Source: Burkholderia cepacia ATCC 25416
GTDB lineage: Bacteria > Pseudomonadota > Gammaproteobacteria > Burkholderiales > Burkholderiaceae
Reading direction: 5' to 3'
NCBI RefSeq assembly: GCF_001411495.1
Contig: NZ_CP012981.1
Coordinates: forward strand, 868,001-932,000
Length of the DNA: 64,000 nt
Shown here: piece by piece, positions 56,363 to 64,000 of the stretch
How the letters are laid out: each line of letters starts with the position of its first letter
How positions within the stretch are numbered: the stretch's first letter is position 1
Position numbers and translations under genes: made by a program
The notes under the pieces: model-generated
Database searches by the model: none
The model's input: only the letters and a program-made list of their open reading frames with translations
Told to the model about the DNA's origin: nothing

Positions 56363-56854
56363 TCAGCAGTCCGCTTCGTCGTCGGGTTTCGGGCAGCCGG
56401 CCGTGCCGGGACCGTTGGCGATGAAGCGTTGCAGCAGGCCGGTGAGCGTCGCAAGCTCGTCGGCCGAGAAACCGTCGAGCTGCGCGTTGAGCGCGGTCGC
56501 GATCAGCGACGGCAGCGCACGGGCGGCTTCGGCGCCGCGTTCGGTCAGCGTCAGCTCGATCATCCGGCGGTCCTGCTCGCTGCGCGAACGGGCAATCAGC
56601 CCCTTGCGTTCCAGCCGGTCGAGCATTCGGGTCATCGAGCCGCTGTCGTACGACATCTTGCGGGACAGCTCGAACGGTGTACGCGCATAACCGCGCGCCA
56701 GCAGCAGGATCACGCCGATTTGCTGCGCGGTGAGGTCGAGCGGCTCGAGCGCGCGATCCATCCGCTCGACGAGCGCCTGCTTCGCCTTCGACAGGTAATA
56801 GCCGAGGCTCGTTTCCAGCGTGATGTTCTCGGGATCGTAGAGGCCGCCGGTCAT
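56363..56854 (-). CDS. MarR-family transcriptional regulator
   Basis: A 163-aa winged-HTH protein: TAQQIGVILLLARGYA, PFELSRKMSYDSGSMTRMLD (recognition helix) and LERKGLIARSRSEQDRRMIE (wing) are diagnostic. ATG 56854 (MTGGLYDPEN) is preferred because the longer frame begins with a TTG that lies inside a good -35 box. Probably represses itself and the adjacent drug transporter. Confidence 0.88.
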   Translation of the reverse strand: MTGGLYDPENITLETSLGYYLSKAKQALVERMDRALEPLDLTAQQIGVILLLARGYARTPFELSRKMSYDSGSMTRMLDRLERKGLIARSRSEQDRRMIELTLTERGAEAARALPSLIATALNAQLDGFSADELATLTGLLQRFIANGPGTAGCPKPDDEADC

Positions 56855-56900
56855 GCGATTGCGCGCGCAGCAATAGTGCGTTTCGGATTTGGACGCGCCC

Positions 56901-56929
56901 AGTATCTTGAAAATTGATTGCTTAGTCAA
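56901..56929 (-). promoter_or_regulatory. marR promoter with overlapping inverted repeat
   Basis: Minus-strand -35 TTGACT (plus 56924-56929) and -10 GATACT (plus 56901-56906), spacer 17. The sequence TTGACTAAGCAATCAA overlapping the -35 is an imperfect palindrome, suitable as a MarR operator. Confidence 0.5.
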
Positions 56930-57028
56930 TATTATTCGAGACTACCAGTTACGACGTGCATGTTGCACTGCCGGAGACTATGTTCTGACCGATTCGCCCG
57001 CGCTGCCGGGCACCCGAGGATGTTCGCG

Positions 57029-57313
57029 ATGCTGTTCCTGAAAAATGCCGCCGGCGCGCTGCGCCGCAACCTGACCGATACCGCTCACCATGTGTTTTCC
57101 GGGCCGCACCGCGGCTGGAAGATCGCGCTGTACGTGACGATGCTGGTGGTGCCGGGCGGCTCGCTCGCGGCGCTCGGGGTGGCATGGTTCGATCATCGCC
57201 GGCAGCGCAACGCGAAAGACGGTGCGCGCCGCACGGGCCAGCCGGCCGCGACGGAGCCGTCGACATGGCGGCCCGCCGCCGAACCGCTCCCGCTGCCCGC
57301 GCGCTGCCACTGA
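57029..57313 (+). CDS. Small hypothetical membrane protein
   Basis: A 94-aa protein (ATG 57029, GAGG upstream; ATG 57020 also possible). A soluble N-terminus (NAAGALRRNLTDTAHHVFSG) is followed by one helix (WKIALYVTMLVVPGGSLAALGVAWF) and a basic, Pro-rich tail. Divergent from marR. No family recognised. Confidence 0.5.
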   Translation: MLFLKNAAGALRRNLTDTAHHVFSGPHRGWKIALYVTMLVVPGGSLAALGVAWFDHRRQRNAKDGARRTGQPAATEPSTWRPAAEPLPLPARCH

Positions 57314-57586
57314 CGGCGCGCGCCTTCCGCCTGCCTTCCTGACTGTTTCGTCCGAACCCCGGCCGCGCTCCGCACGGCCGGCATCGCCCGCCCGTCTTCC
57401 GGCCAGCGAGCCGTAATGGCCGGTAAACCGGCCGCTCGCGCCGGTAACACATTCCTGTCGCCGCGCACCGTACCCTTTGGGCTGCGCAGCTATCCCGCCG
57501 TCAGTTACCATTTGTCCGCCAGCGGCACGACGACCGCATCGCGCGACGCCGCTCGCCGGACGTCGCGCCCAGACAGGAATATCACC
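57314..57586. other. Intergenic region upstream of the outer-membrane factor gene
   Basis: About 270 GC-rich bases with no convincing gene; presumably the promoter region of the following gene. Nothing else recognised. Confidence 0.3.
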
Positions 57587-59158
57587 ATGCCGTACGCCTC
57601 CCTCCCGCGCGCCCTTCGCCCGCTGAGCGCCGCCGTCGCCGTCGCGACGGCCGTGCTGCTCGCCGGCTGCGCCGTCGGGCCCGACTATCACCGGCCCGAC
57701 ACGTCGATCCCCGCCGCATACAAGGAAGCGCCGGCCGGCTGGAAGGTCGCGCAACCCGCCGACCGCACCGATCGCGGCCCGTGGTGGACGGTCTACAACG
57801 ATCCGCAGCTCGATGCGCTGATCGGCAAGCTCAACGCCTCGAACCAGACCATCGCGCAATCGGCGGCCGCTTACCGGCAGGCGCGCGCGCTCGTCACCGA
57901 GGCGCGTGCCGCGTATTTCCCGACCGTCGGGCTGACCGCGTCGGGCTCGCGCGCCCGCACGCCGCGCACGTCGATATCGTCGGGTTCGTCGTCGGGTTTC
58001 GGCAGCGGTTCGTCCGGTTCGATCAACAACAGCTACAGCGTCGGCCTCGACGCGAGCTGGGAACCCGACCTGTGGGGCAAGGTGAGCCGTACCGTCAGCG
58101 CGCAGCGCGCCGGCGAAGCGGCCGCCGCGGCCGATCTCGCGAACGCGCGGCTGTCGCAGCAGGCGCTGCTCGCGCAAACCTATTACCAGCTGCGCACGTC
58201 CGATGCGCTGCAGAAGCTGCTCGACGACACCGTGAAGTCGTACCAGCGGTCGCTGACGCTCACGCAGAACCAGTACGCGCAGGGCGTCGCCGCGCGCGCG
58301 GACGTGATCCAGGCGCAGACGCAACTGCAGAGCGCGCAGGCGGCGTCGATCGACAATGGCGTCGCACGCGCGCAGTACGAGCATGCGATCGCGACGCTGA
58401 TCGGCGAACCGGCGTCGACCTTCTCGCTGCCGCCGAATCCGCTCGCGGCCGAGCCGCCGATCACGCCGGTCGACGTGCCGTCCGCGATCCTCGAGCGCCG
58501 GCCCGACATCGCGGCGGCCGAGCGCCGTGCGGCGGCCGCGAACGAGCAGATCGGCGTCGCGATCTCGGCGTTCTTCCCGACCCTCACGCTGTCGGCCACC
58601 GGCGGCGTCCAGAGCTCGGTGTGGTCGCAGCTGTTCACGCTGCCGGCCCGCTTCTGGACGGTCGGCCCGCAGCTCGCGGCCACGCTGTTCGACGCAGGGC
58701 TGCGCGCCGCGCAGACCGACGCCGCGCGTGCGACCTACGACCAGGACGTCGCCGCATACCGCCTCGCGGTGCTCACCGCATTCCAGGACGTCGAGGACAA
58801 CCTCGCGTCGCAACGCATCCTCGCGCAGGAAATCGACGTGCAGCGGCAGGCCGTCGACAGCGCCGAGCACGCGCTCGCGATCGTCACGAACCAGTACAAG
58901 GCCGGCACGGTCGCCTACCTGAACGTGCTGACCGCGCAGACCACCGCGTTCACCGCGCAGCAGAAGCTCGCGACGATCGCCGGGCAGCGGATGGTGTCGT
59001 CGGTCGGGCTCGTGAAGGCGCTCGGCGGCGGGTGGAACGTCGCGGAGATGGCGCGCGAGAACGGCGACATGGCCGCGCCCGCACCCGTGCCGGCGTCCGG
59101 TGCGGCCGCGCCGGCGGCCACCGCACCGTCGGTCGCCGCGCCGCTCGCGCAGAAGTAG
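57587..59158 (+). CDS. RND-type outer-membrane factor lipoprotein (OprM/NodT family)
   Basis: A 523-aa protein. The lipoprotein signal ends in LLAGC (Cys about residue 28), then AVGPDYHRPDTSIPAAY and WWTVYNDPQLDALIGKL are NodT-family hallmarks. The two TolC-like repeats are visible, with SVGLDASWEPDLWGKVSR, ARADVIQAQTQLQSAQA and IAISAFFPTLTLSAT-like segments. It has a Ser/Gly insertion (SISSGSSSGFGSGSSGS) in the first beta region. It forms an efflux exit duct. No RND pump or adaptor lies beside it; the MFS gene nearby is a possible partner. Confidence 0.9.
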   Translation: MPYASLPRALRPLSAAVAVATAVLLAGCAVGPDYHRPDTSIPAAYKEAPAGWKVAQPADRTDRGPWWTVYNDPQLDALIGKLNASNQTIAQSAAAYRQARALVTEARAAYFPTVGLTASGSRARTPRTSISSGSSSGFGSGSSGSINNSYSVGLDASWEPDLWGKVSRTVSAQRAGEAAAAADLANARLSQQALLAQTYYQLRTSDALQKLLDDTVKSYQRSLTLTQNQYAQGVAARADVIQAQTQLQSAQAASIDNGVARAQYEHAIATLIGEPASTFSLPPNPLAAEPPITPVDVPSAILERRPDIAAAERRAAAANEQIGVAISAFFPTLTLSATGGVQSSVWSQLFTLPARFWTVGPQLAATLFDAGLRAAQTDAARATYDQDVAAYRLAVLTAFQDVEDNLASQRILAQEIDVQRQAVDSAEHALAIVTNQYKAGTVAYLNVLTAQTTAFTAQQKLATIAGQRMVSSVGLVKALGGGWNVAEMARENGDMAAPAPVPASGAAAPAATAPSVAAPLAQK

Positions 59159-59167
59159 GAAGGAAAG

Positions 59168-59198
59168 GGCGACGCGCGCGTCAGCGCTGCGCGTCGCC
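59168..59198. terminator. Hairpin between convergent genes
   Basis: GGCGACGCGC and GCGCGTCGCC form a stem that overlaps the end of gspN; possible bidirectional terminator without T run. Confidence 0.35.
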
Positions 59199-59957
59199 GA
59201 AGATCAGCGAAACCTCGTTGTTCCCGATCGGGTGGCCGAGCAGGTTCAGGAGCCCGGCGAGGTTCGCCTGCTGCTCGGGCGCCGAATGCGCGGTGCCGCG
59301 GAACGATCCCTGGCCGGGGCCGAAGTTGCCGTGGCCGTCGAGAAACAGCGGGCCCTGCGTCGTCGACAGGTCGAGATCGGCGCCGGCCCCCTTCGCCTGC
59401 AGCACCGCGCGGTACGAACCGAGCGGCTTCACGCGCGAGATGCGCGAACTCATCGAGTCGATCGTCACCGTCAGCTGGCCGAACGCGTTGTTGCCGATCA
59501 GGCGCCAGTCGCTCCAGCCGAGCCGCACGTCGCCTTGCAGGTCGAGCGTGTTGAACGGCGTGCCGAGCCCCGCGAGCAGCGACGCCGGCACGGCCATCGT
59601 GCCCGCCGACAACACCGCGCCGCGCCACGTCGCATCGAGCGTAACCGCATCCGGCATCGCCTCGGTCTGCCGCATGCGCATCTGCACGCGCCCGGTCAGG
59701 AGCGGCCAGAAGCCCGTGGTCCACTCGACCCGGCCCGGCAGCAGCGTCGCCGCGCTCTGGTCGGCCCCCGGCGCGAGCATCAGCGTGCCCGAACCGTGCC
59801 ACAGCGACCCGTCCGGATCGACGAGATTCACGTGCCCGCCGGTCGCGCGCGCGAACTGCGGCGCGATCCACGCGGCCGGCGCGAGCGCGACGAGCGTCAC
59901 CGCTGTCGCCAGTCCGCCCGCCAGTACCCACGGCAATGCGGTGGCGAGCCGCTTCAT
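59181..59957 (-). CDS. gspN: Type II secretion system protein GspN
   Basis: A 258-aa protein from MKRLATALPW (AGGCCGGGG upstream); one N-terminal transmembrane helix, then a periplasmic domain with ATGGHVNLVDPDGSLWHGSG and GRVEWTTGFWPLLTGRVQ typical of GspN. Last gene of the gsp run; 43 bp after gspM. Confidence 0.88.
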   Translation of the reverse strand: MKRLATALPWVLAGGLATAVTLVALAPAAWIAPQFARATGGHVNLVDPDGSLWHGSGTLMLAPGADQSAATLLPGRVEWTTGFWPLLTGRVQMRMRQTEAMPDAVTLDATWRGAVLSAGTMAVPASLLAGLGTPFNTLDLQGDVRLGWSDWRLIGNNAFGQLTVTIDSMSSRISRVKPLGSYRAVLQAKGAGADLDLSTTQGPLFLDGHGNFGPGQGSFRGTAHSAPEQQANLAGLLNLLGHPIGNNEVSLIFGDAQR

Positions 59958-60000
59958 CCCCGGCCTCATCGGCCGACCGCCACTTGCGTCATCCACTGCG

Positions 60001-60507
60001 TCATTTCTGCGTAGACGGTTGCATCACGGCCGTCAGGTCGACCTGGCCGTCGTCCTTCAGTGCAGTGGCATGCGCCTCGCCGACCTGCACCTTGAACTGC
60101 CGGCGCGCATCGTCGAGCCACTGCGTCCACGCCGGGAACGACACGTTCTTCATCTGGATCTGCACGCCGTTGCCGACGATCTGCACCTGCGCACCCTGCA
60201 TCCCGTGATCGGACAGCGACGCGGTCAGCGCATCCTTCAGCGCGAGGCCGGTCGGTGCCACGCCTTGCGCGGCGGCCGCCAGCGACTTCGCCTCGTTCGC
60301 CTGCGCGGTCATCTGCGCGAGCTCGCGGCGCATCGTCGGCAGCTCGCGCTGGATCCGCGCGCGGCCTTCCTGCGCGGGCGACCACAGCACCGAATACGCG
60401 ATCGCGACCGCCAGCACGGCGCCGCCCCAGCCGAGCAGCATTTTTTCGCGCGGCGAGCGCTCGCCCCAGAACTGGGCCAGCGTCTGGTTCAGTTGTTCCG
60501 TCTTCAT
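60001..60507 (-). CDS. gspM: Type II secretion system protein GspM
   Basis: A 168-aa inner-membrane protein: FWGERSPREKMLLGWGGAVLA leads into the single TM helix, followed by a coiled-coil (IQRELPTMRRELAQMTAQANEA) and a ferredoxin-like domain. The start overlaps gspL (ATGA). Confidence 0.92.
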   Translation of the reverse strand: MKTEQLNQTLAQFWGERSPREKMLLGWGGAVLAVAIAYSVLWSPAQEGRARIQRELPTMRRELAQMTAQANEAKSLAAAAQGVAPTGLALKDALTASLSDHGMQGAQVQIVGNGVQIQMKNVSFPAWTQWLDDARRQFKVQVGEAHATALKDDGQVDLTAVMQPSTQK

Positions 60508-61862
60508 GAGCGGCTCCGGATCGTCCATTTGCCCGTGTTGCTGTCGACTTCGCCGGACAGTCCGTTACGCGCGAGGCGCTGCGTGAAATCGGGATCGACC
60601 TTGATCTCCGGCTTGAAGCCGACGTCGAGCCGCCGGTCGTGATAGTCGAGCGACGCGATGCCGTTCAGCGGCAGCGCACCCATCGATCGCGACAGCCCGC
60701 TCGACAGCGCGAGGAAATCGTTCGGCGACAGCTCGCCGGCCGCCACGCGCAACTGGTCGAGCTGGCGCTGCATCTGCGCGGGCGGATCGAGCACCGTCGT
60801 CGTCTTCGGGAATGCGGACAGCAGCGTTTCGGTGATCTGTGCCGACAGCGCATCGCGCTCGCGCGACAGCTTCCACCAGTGCAGATTCATCCCGATCACC
60901 GCCACGCCGAGCGTCGCCGCGGCGAGTGCGAGCGGCACGCGCAGGCGCTTCACCGTCGCGCGGTCGAAGCGCCACGGCTGCGATTCGAATTCGAACTGGC
61001 ACAGGTCGAACTTCTCGGTCAGCGCGCGCCGCGCGAACGCGTCGAACGACAGCGGCGCGGCACCCGGCAGCAGCGGGCCGTCGGCGCGGCCGACCGACGC
61101 GAGCCGCGGCTCCGCGCCCGGCTCGCCGAGTTCGTACAGTTCGACGTCGCCGCCGCCCGCGAGCGCGGCCAGCGTGCCGGCCGCGCGCGACGCGGGCGCC
61201 GCGAAGCCTTCGCCGAGCGCACCGCGCGCGACCGCGAGTTCGAGGCGCGGCGCACCGGCCGCGGCCGGCAGCGCGCCGGCCTCGACGAGCACCGGTTCGA
61301 CCGGCGCCGCGAGGCCGAGCACCGCGGCCACCGTCGCCGGGCGGGCCGGCGGCGTGTCGACGGCGTCCGCGGCAACCGCCGCAACGTCGACCTCGCCGTC
61401 GGCCGGCGCGGCCGGTGCGTGCGGCGCCGGCAGGCAGCGTGTCGCGGGCACCGCGCTCAGGTGCCGGTGGCCGGCCGCCGTGAACGCTTCGCAGATCGTG
61501 CGGAACCACGCGCGATCGACGACGGCCAGCACGCGGCGCCCGTCGGGCAGCGCATCCGGATCGAGCGCGATGTGACAGCCGAGCGGATCCTGGATCAGCT
61601 GATCCTCGACGATGTTGGGCAGCGCCTGGCGCAGCTTCGGACCCTTGAGCGGCGGCACGGTCGCGGCCAGCAGCAGCACGTCGCGCGCGGCGACGATCAG
61701 CACCGTCGCATTCGCGCGCGGCAGCAGCGCCAGCGCGGCGCGGCCGGCGCGCTGCACGTGGCCGGCCTTGTCGACGAGCGTGAACGGCAGCTCGGGCCAC
61801 TGCCATTCCTGCAACGGCACGGCAGGCTCGCGCGGCGGCAAAGAAACAATCAACGTGCTCAC
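60504..61862 (-). CDS. gspL: Type II secretion system protein GspL
   Basis: A 452-aa protein with an N-terminal actin-like cytoplasmic domain (ATVPPLKGPKLRQALPNIVEDQLIQDP is the conserved GspL segment), one TM helix (VPLALAAATLGVAVIGMNLHWW, about 335-355) and a periplasmic ferredoxin-like domain. It links the ATPase GspE to GspM. Confidence 0.92.
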   Translation of the reverse strand: MSTLIVSLPPREPAVPLQEWQWPELPFTLVDKAGHVQRAGRAALALLPRANATVLIVAARDVLLLAATVPPLKGPKLRQALPNIVEDQLIQDPLGCHIALDPDALPDGRRVLAVVDRAWFRTICEAFTAAGHRHLSAVPATRCLPAPHAPAAPADGEVDVAAVAADAVDTPPARPATVAAVLGLAAPVEPVLVEAGALPAAAGAPRLELAVARGALGEGFAAPASRAAGTLAALAGGGDVELYELGEPGAEPRLASVGRADGPLLPGAAPLSFDAFARRALTEKFDLCQFEFESQPWRFDRATVKRLRVPLALAAATLGVAVIGMNLHWWKLSRERDALSAQITETLLSAFPKTTTVLDPPAQMQRQLDQLRVAAGELSPNDFLALSSGLSRSMGALPLNGIASLDYHDRRLDVGFKPEIKVDPDFTQRLARNGLSGEVDSNTGKWTIRSRS

Positions 61863-61888
61863 AAGAGCTCCTCTCCCGAATGGCGTCG

Positions 61889-63028
61889 TTATAGCTGGTC
61901 GCGAATGCGCACGACCCGTGTCGAATGCGTGGTCGGATCACGATACACGAGCGAGGTGCGATCGACCTCCGCGCGTTCGTGCTGGATCCGGCCATGCACG
62001 ATGAAATAGCTCGAATTGACGTCGACGAGACTCGAGTCGAGCGTCACGTTCGGCGGCGCACCGGCGCCGCGCAGCGCGAGCTGCACATCGGCGACGTTGC
62101 GGAAAAACACGGTCTCGCGGCGCGACACGAGCGCCTGCGCGGACGACACGCTCATCCCCGGGATCAGCGCCGCGATCACCTCGGCCGGCGCGGTGTTCAT
62201 GTTCACGGGCGTCGTGGTCGGCAGCACGGTGACGAACGGGCGCAGCCGCGCGACCATCTCGGGCGTCACGCCGTCGACGTCGAGCAGGCTGTCGACCCCC
62301 GTCATCATCAGCGGCGCGGGCCCGCGATCGCCGCCCGTCATGCCGGGATCGTCGGTGAAGCCGCCGCCGCCCTGCTGATCGGTCGCCACCGGCGCGGTGA
62401 CCGGCGGCGCCGTGCCGCCGCCCGGCAGCGTGGGCATCTGAAAACGCGTCGCCGAATTCAGCAGGCCCGCGCGCACTTGCAGCGCGACGCGTTTCGCGAA
62501 CGCGCCGTCGTAGCCGAGCGTCGTCAGCAGGCGCTGGAACGCCTGGACCTGCGTGACGTTCAACTGCAGCACGCCGGGCGCCGGCGACGCCACGAGGTTG
62601 CGCAGGTTGAACTTCGCCTGGGCGTCCTCGATCGAGCCGGAGATATAGGTGTCTTCGCCGCCGGCGTCGTTGGGCGCGCCGATCCGCCCGAGGAAGTCCG
62701 ACAGTTTCGTCTTCGCGATCGGCACGCCCCAGATGCCGCCGAGGTACGTGATGCCGGGCGCCGTATCGCCTTCGGAGCGCAGGATCATCCGCGTCCAGTC
62801 GAGCGCGCCGCGCGCGACCCACTGCGCCTGCGCGATCTCGCGCTGGTTCTCGATGCGGCGGATCTGCACCTGCTGGCGCCACAGCATCCCCGAGACGAGG
62901 ATCGCCGACAGCGCGACGACGAGCAGCGCGGTGATGATCGCCGCGCCGCGCTGGCGGCCGCGTGCCCGTGCGTGACCGGCAGCACGGGCGGCAGGCAATG
63001 AACGGGGAGGGCGCGCGCGCATCGTCAT
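61889..63028 (-). CDS. gspK: Type II secretion minor pseudopilin GspK
   Basis: A 379-aa protein. The N-terminal prepilin-like segment is RQRGAAIITALLVVALSAILVSGM, and GGEDTYISGSIEDAQAKFNLRNLV plus VNMNTAPAEVIAALIPGMS are GspK signatures. A Gly/Pro-rich insertion (TDQQGGGGFTDDPG) sits before the SAM-like domain. It caps the pseudopilus. The ATG overlaps the gspJ stop. Confidence 0.93.
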   Translation of the reverse strand: MTMRARPPRSLPAARAAGHARARGRQRGAAIITALLVVALSAILVSGMLWRQQVQIRRIENQREIAQAQWVARGALDWTRMILRSEGDTAPGITYLGGIWGVPIAKTKLSDFLGRIGAPNDAGGEDTYISGSIEDAQAKFNLRNLVASPAPGVLQLNVTQVQAFQRLLTTLGYDGAFAKRVALQVRAGLLNSATRFQMPTLPGGGTAPPVTAPVATDQQGGGGFTDDPGMTGGDRGPAPLMMTGVDSLLDVDGVTPEMVARLRPFVTVLPTTTPVNMNTAPAEVIAALIPGMSVSSAQALVSRRETVFFRNVADVQLALRGAGAPPNVTLDSSLVDVNSSYFIVHGRIQHERAEVDRTSLVYRDPTTHSTRVVRIRDQL

Positions 63029-63684
63029 TCCCCGACGAGGAAGATGCGCGTGACCGGCACGCGCAGCGACGTCGCACCGATGCTGACCTGCAGCCCCGTC
63101 ACCGCGCGCGTCGGCGGCGCGTTGCCGAGCTGCGGCACCTTGAGCGCATCGTTGTTCTGCGCGAGCGCGTCGTCGGCCGTCTGCAGGTTGGTGGTCCAGC
63201 CCACGCGCGGCACGTACAGCTTCGCGTCGATCGCGCCGACGCCGCCCATCAGCGCGACCCAGCTCCAGCCTTCGACGCTGCTGTCCTTCAGCATGCCGCG
63301 CAGCCGGTTCGCGTCGTCGATCGGCGGCGACGCGTAGCGCACGACCCGCCCGCCGGCGATCCGGTAGCGGACCACCTGCAGCCGCGGCGCGACGCCCGGC
63401 ACCTCGAGTTCGCGGACGATCTGCAGCGTGTTGCCGGCGACGCCGATCGCCGGCTGGCCGGCTTCGTCGTCGGTCGCGGCGAGCCGCGCGTCGATGCGCA
63501 TCTGGTCGAACATCTGCGCGAACACGCGTTCGTCTTCCATCGCGGCCGCGACCTTGTCGCGACCGCGCATGATCTGGTCGAGCCCGCGCCACGCGAGGAT
63601 CGCGACCACCGCGAGGATCGCGATCGCGATCATCAGCTCGATCAGCGTGAAGCCGCGGGCGGGGCGGGCGAACGGGCGTCGCAT
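63025..63684 (-). CDS. gspJ: Type II secretion minor pseudopilin GspJ
   Basis: A prepilin with cleavage site RG-FTLIELMIAIAILAV. ATG 63684 (MRRPFARPARGFTLIE) gives a normal short leader (219 aa); an ATG at 63714 overlapping gspI would lengthen it by ten residues. Body elements include RSRKFAQ-like GRDKVAAAMEDERVFAQMF and the C-terminal VTGLQVSIGATSLRVPVTRI. Confidence 0.9.
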   Translation of the reverse strand: MRRPFARPARGFTLIELMIAIAILAVVAILAWRGLDQIMRGRDKVAAAMEDERVFAQMFDQMRIDARLAATDDEAGQPAIGVAGNTLQIVRELEVPGVAPRLQVVRYRIAGGRVVRYASPPIDDANRLRGMLKDSSVEGWSWVALMGGVGAIDAKLYVPRVGWTTNLQTADDALAQNNDALKVPQLGNAPPTRAVTGLQVSIGATSLRVPVTRIFLVGE

Positions 63685-63691
63685 CGGCGCG

Positions 63692-64000
63692 TCAGAGCGG
63701 ACGGCTGGTTTCATTCGCGACCACCGTCACCATCTGCGCGAGCACGCCGGCCTGCCCGGGCGTGCTCACCGAAATCCGGACGCGCCGGAACACCGGGTTG
63801 GGCGTGGTGCTCACGCGCTGCGTGCAGACGAGCTGCACGTTGCCTTGCGAGCAGTCGAAACTCTGCTCGCCGATCTCCGGCCACGCATGCGTGAGCCGCA
63901 TCTGCGCGAGCGCGTTGTCGGCGCTCCAGCCGGCGAGCAGCCGGCGATGAAGATCGGAGGCGTTGGTCGCCATCGTCCCGACCGCGCGGATCGACGCGGC
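63692..64000 (-). CDS. gspI: Type II secretion minor pseudopilin GspI (partial)
   Basis: The frame is open to the right edge. The visible C-terminal 102 residues include AASIRAVGTMATNASDLHRR, then ADNALAQMRLTHAWPEIGE and VRISVSTPGQAGVLAQMVTVV, fitting GspI. The prepilin cleavage region lies outside the window. Confidence 0.85.
   Translation of the reverse strand, partial: AASIRAVGTMATNASDLHRRLLAGWSADNALAQMRLTHAWPEIGEQSFDCSQGNVQLVCTQRVSTTPNPVFRRVRISVSTPGQAGVLAQMVTVVANETSRPL

Noticed and set aside
57781..60642. 953-codon plus-strand frame across the outer-membrane factor and gspL-N
   Set aside because: Out-of-frame shadow of the outer-membrane factor continuing antisense to gsp genes.

Overview
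The window reads as high-GC betaproteobacterial DNA, most probably a Burkholderia chromosome of the cepacia-complex type. The reasons are the 16S/23S/5S sequences, the flagellar and type II secretion gene order, a BPSL0761-type small protein and the strong GC-rich codon use. Identification is by recognition only; no search was run.

Positions 1-14.3 kb are an accessory island. The left part is the tail of a Tn7-like transposon: the end of tnsA, then tnsB, tnsC and a tniQ/tnsD-like gene, all joined by 4-bp stop/start overlaps, followed by two small genes. A scarred zone (5.7-6.4 kb) holds two converging gene fragments, one of them Mrr-like. Next come AT-richer unknown genes (a membrane-anchored protein, a 197-aa protein, and a divergently transcribed HNH nuclease). 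The island ends with a minus-strand cassette: a Cys-rich small protein, a large serine recombinase, and two ParB/RepB-like proteins in overlapping frames. A second, degenerate copy of the recombinase C-terminus lies between this cassette and the rRNA operon.

Positions 14.36-19.95 kb are a complete minus-strand rRNA operon (two promoters, boxA, 16S, 23S, 5S, terminator). Its 16S-23S spacer shows no tRNA genes.

Positions 20-31 kb hold a catalase-like/cytochrome b561 pair divergent from an ECF sigma/anti-sigma pair; a 1.4-kb zone with six degenerate ~56-bp repeats, each ending in a DnaA-box-like 9-mer; a run of coupled small genes that looks like an orphan polymorphic-toxin immunity array (Imm53 recognisable, no toxin seen); a second DnaA-box-like cluster with a 12-bp palindrome; tRNA-Val(GAC) with promoter and a downstream terminator; a DUF2628 gene; and an ECF41-type sigma factor paired with an AhpD-like protein.

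Positions 31-46.7 kb hold egtB-egtD (ergothioneine synthesis), three small exported proteins of biased composition, a type III restriction-modification operon whose Res subunit seems to lack the catalytic lysine, a trimeric porin, and a TctDE-like two-component system downstream of a nitrate/sulfonate/taurine-type ABC transporter.

Positions 46.9-64 kb are mostly core: fliLMNOPQR, lrgAB with a divergent LysR regulator, a Phd/VapC toxin-antitoxin pair with an inverted-repeat operator, a MarR-regulated DHA2 drug transporter, an RND-type outer-membrane factor, and gspI(partial)-JKLMN of the type II secretion system, which runs off the right edge.
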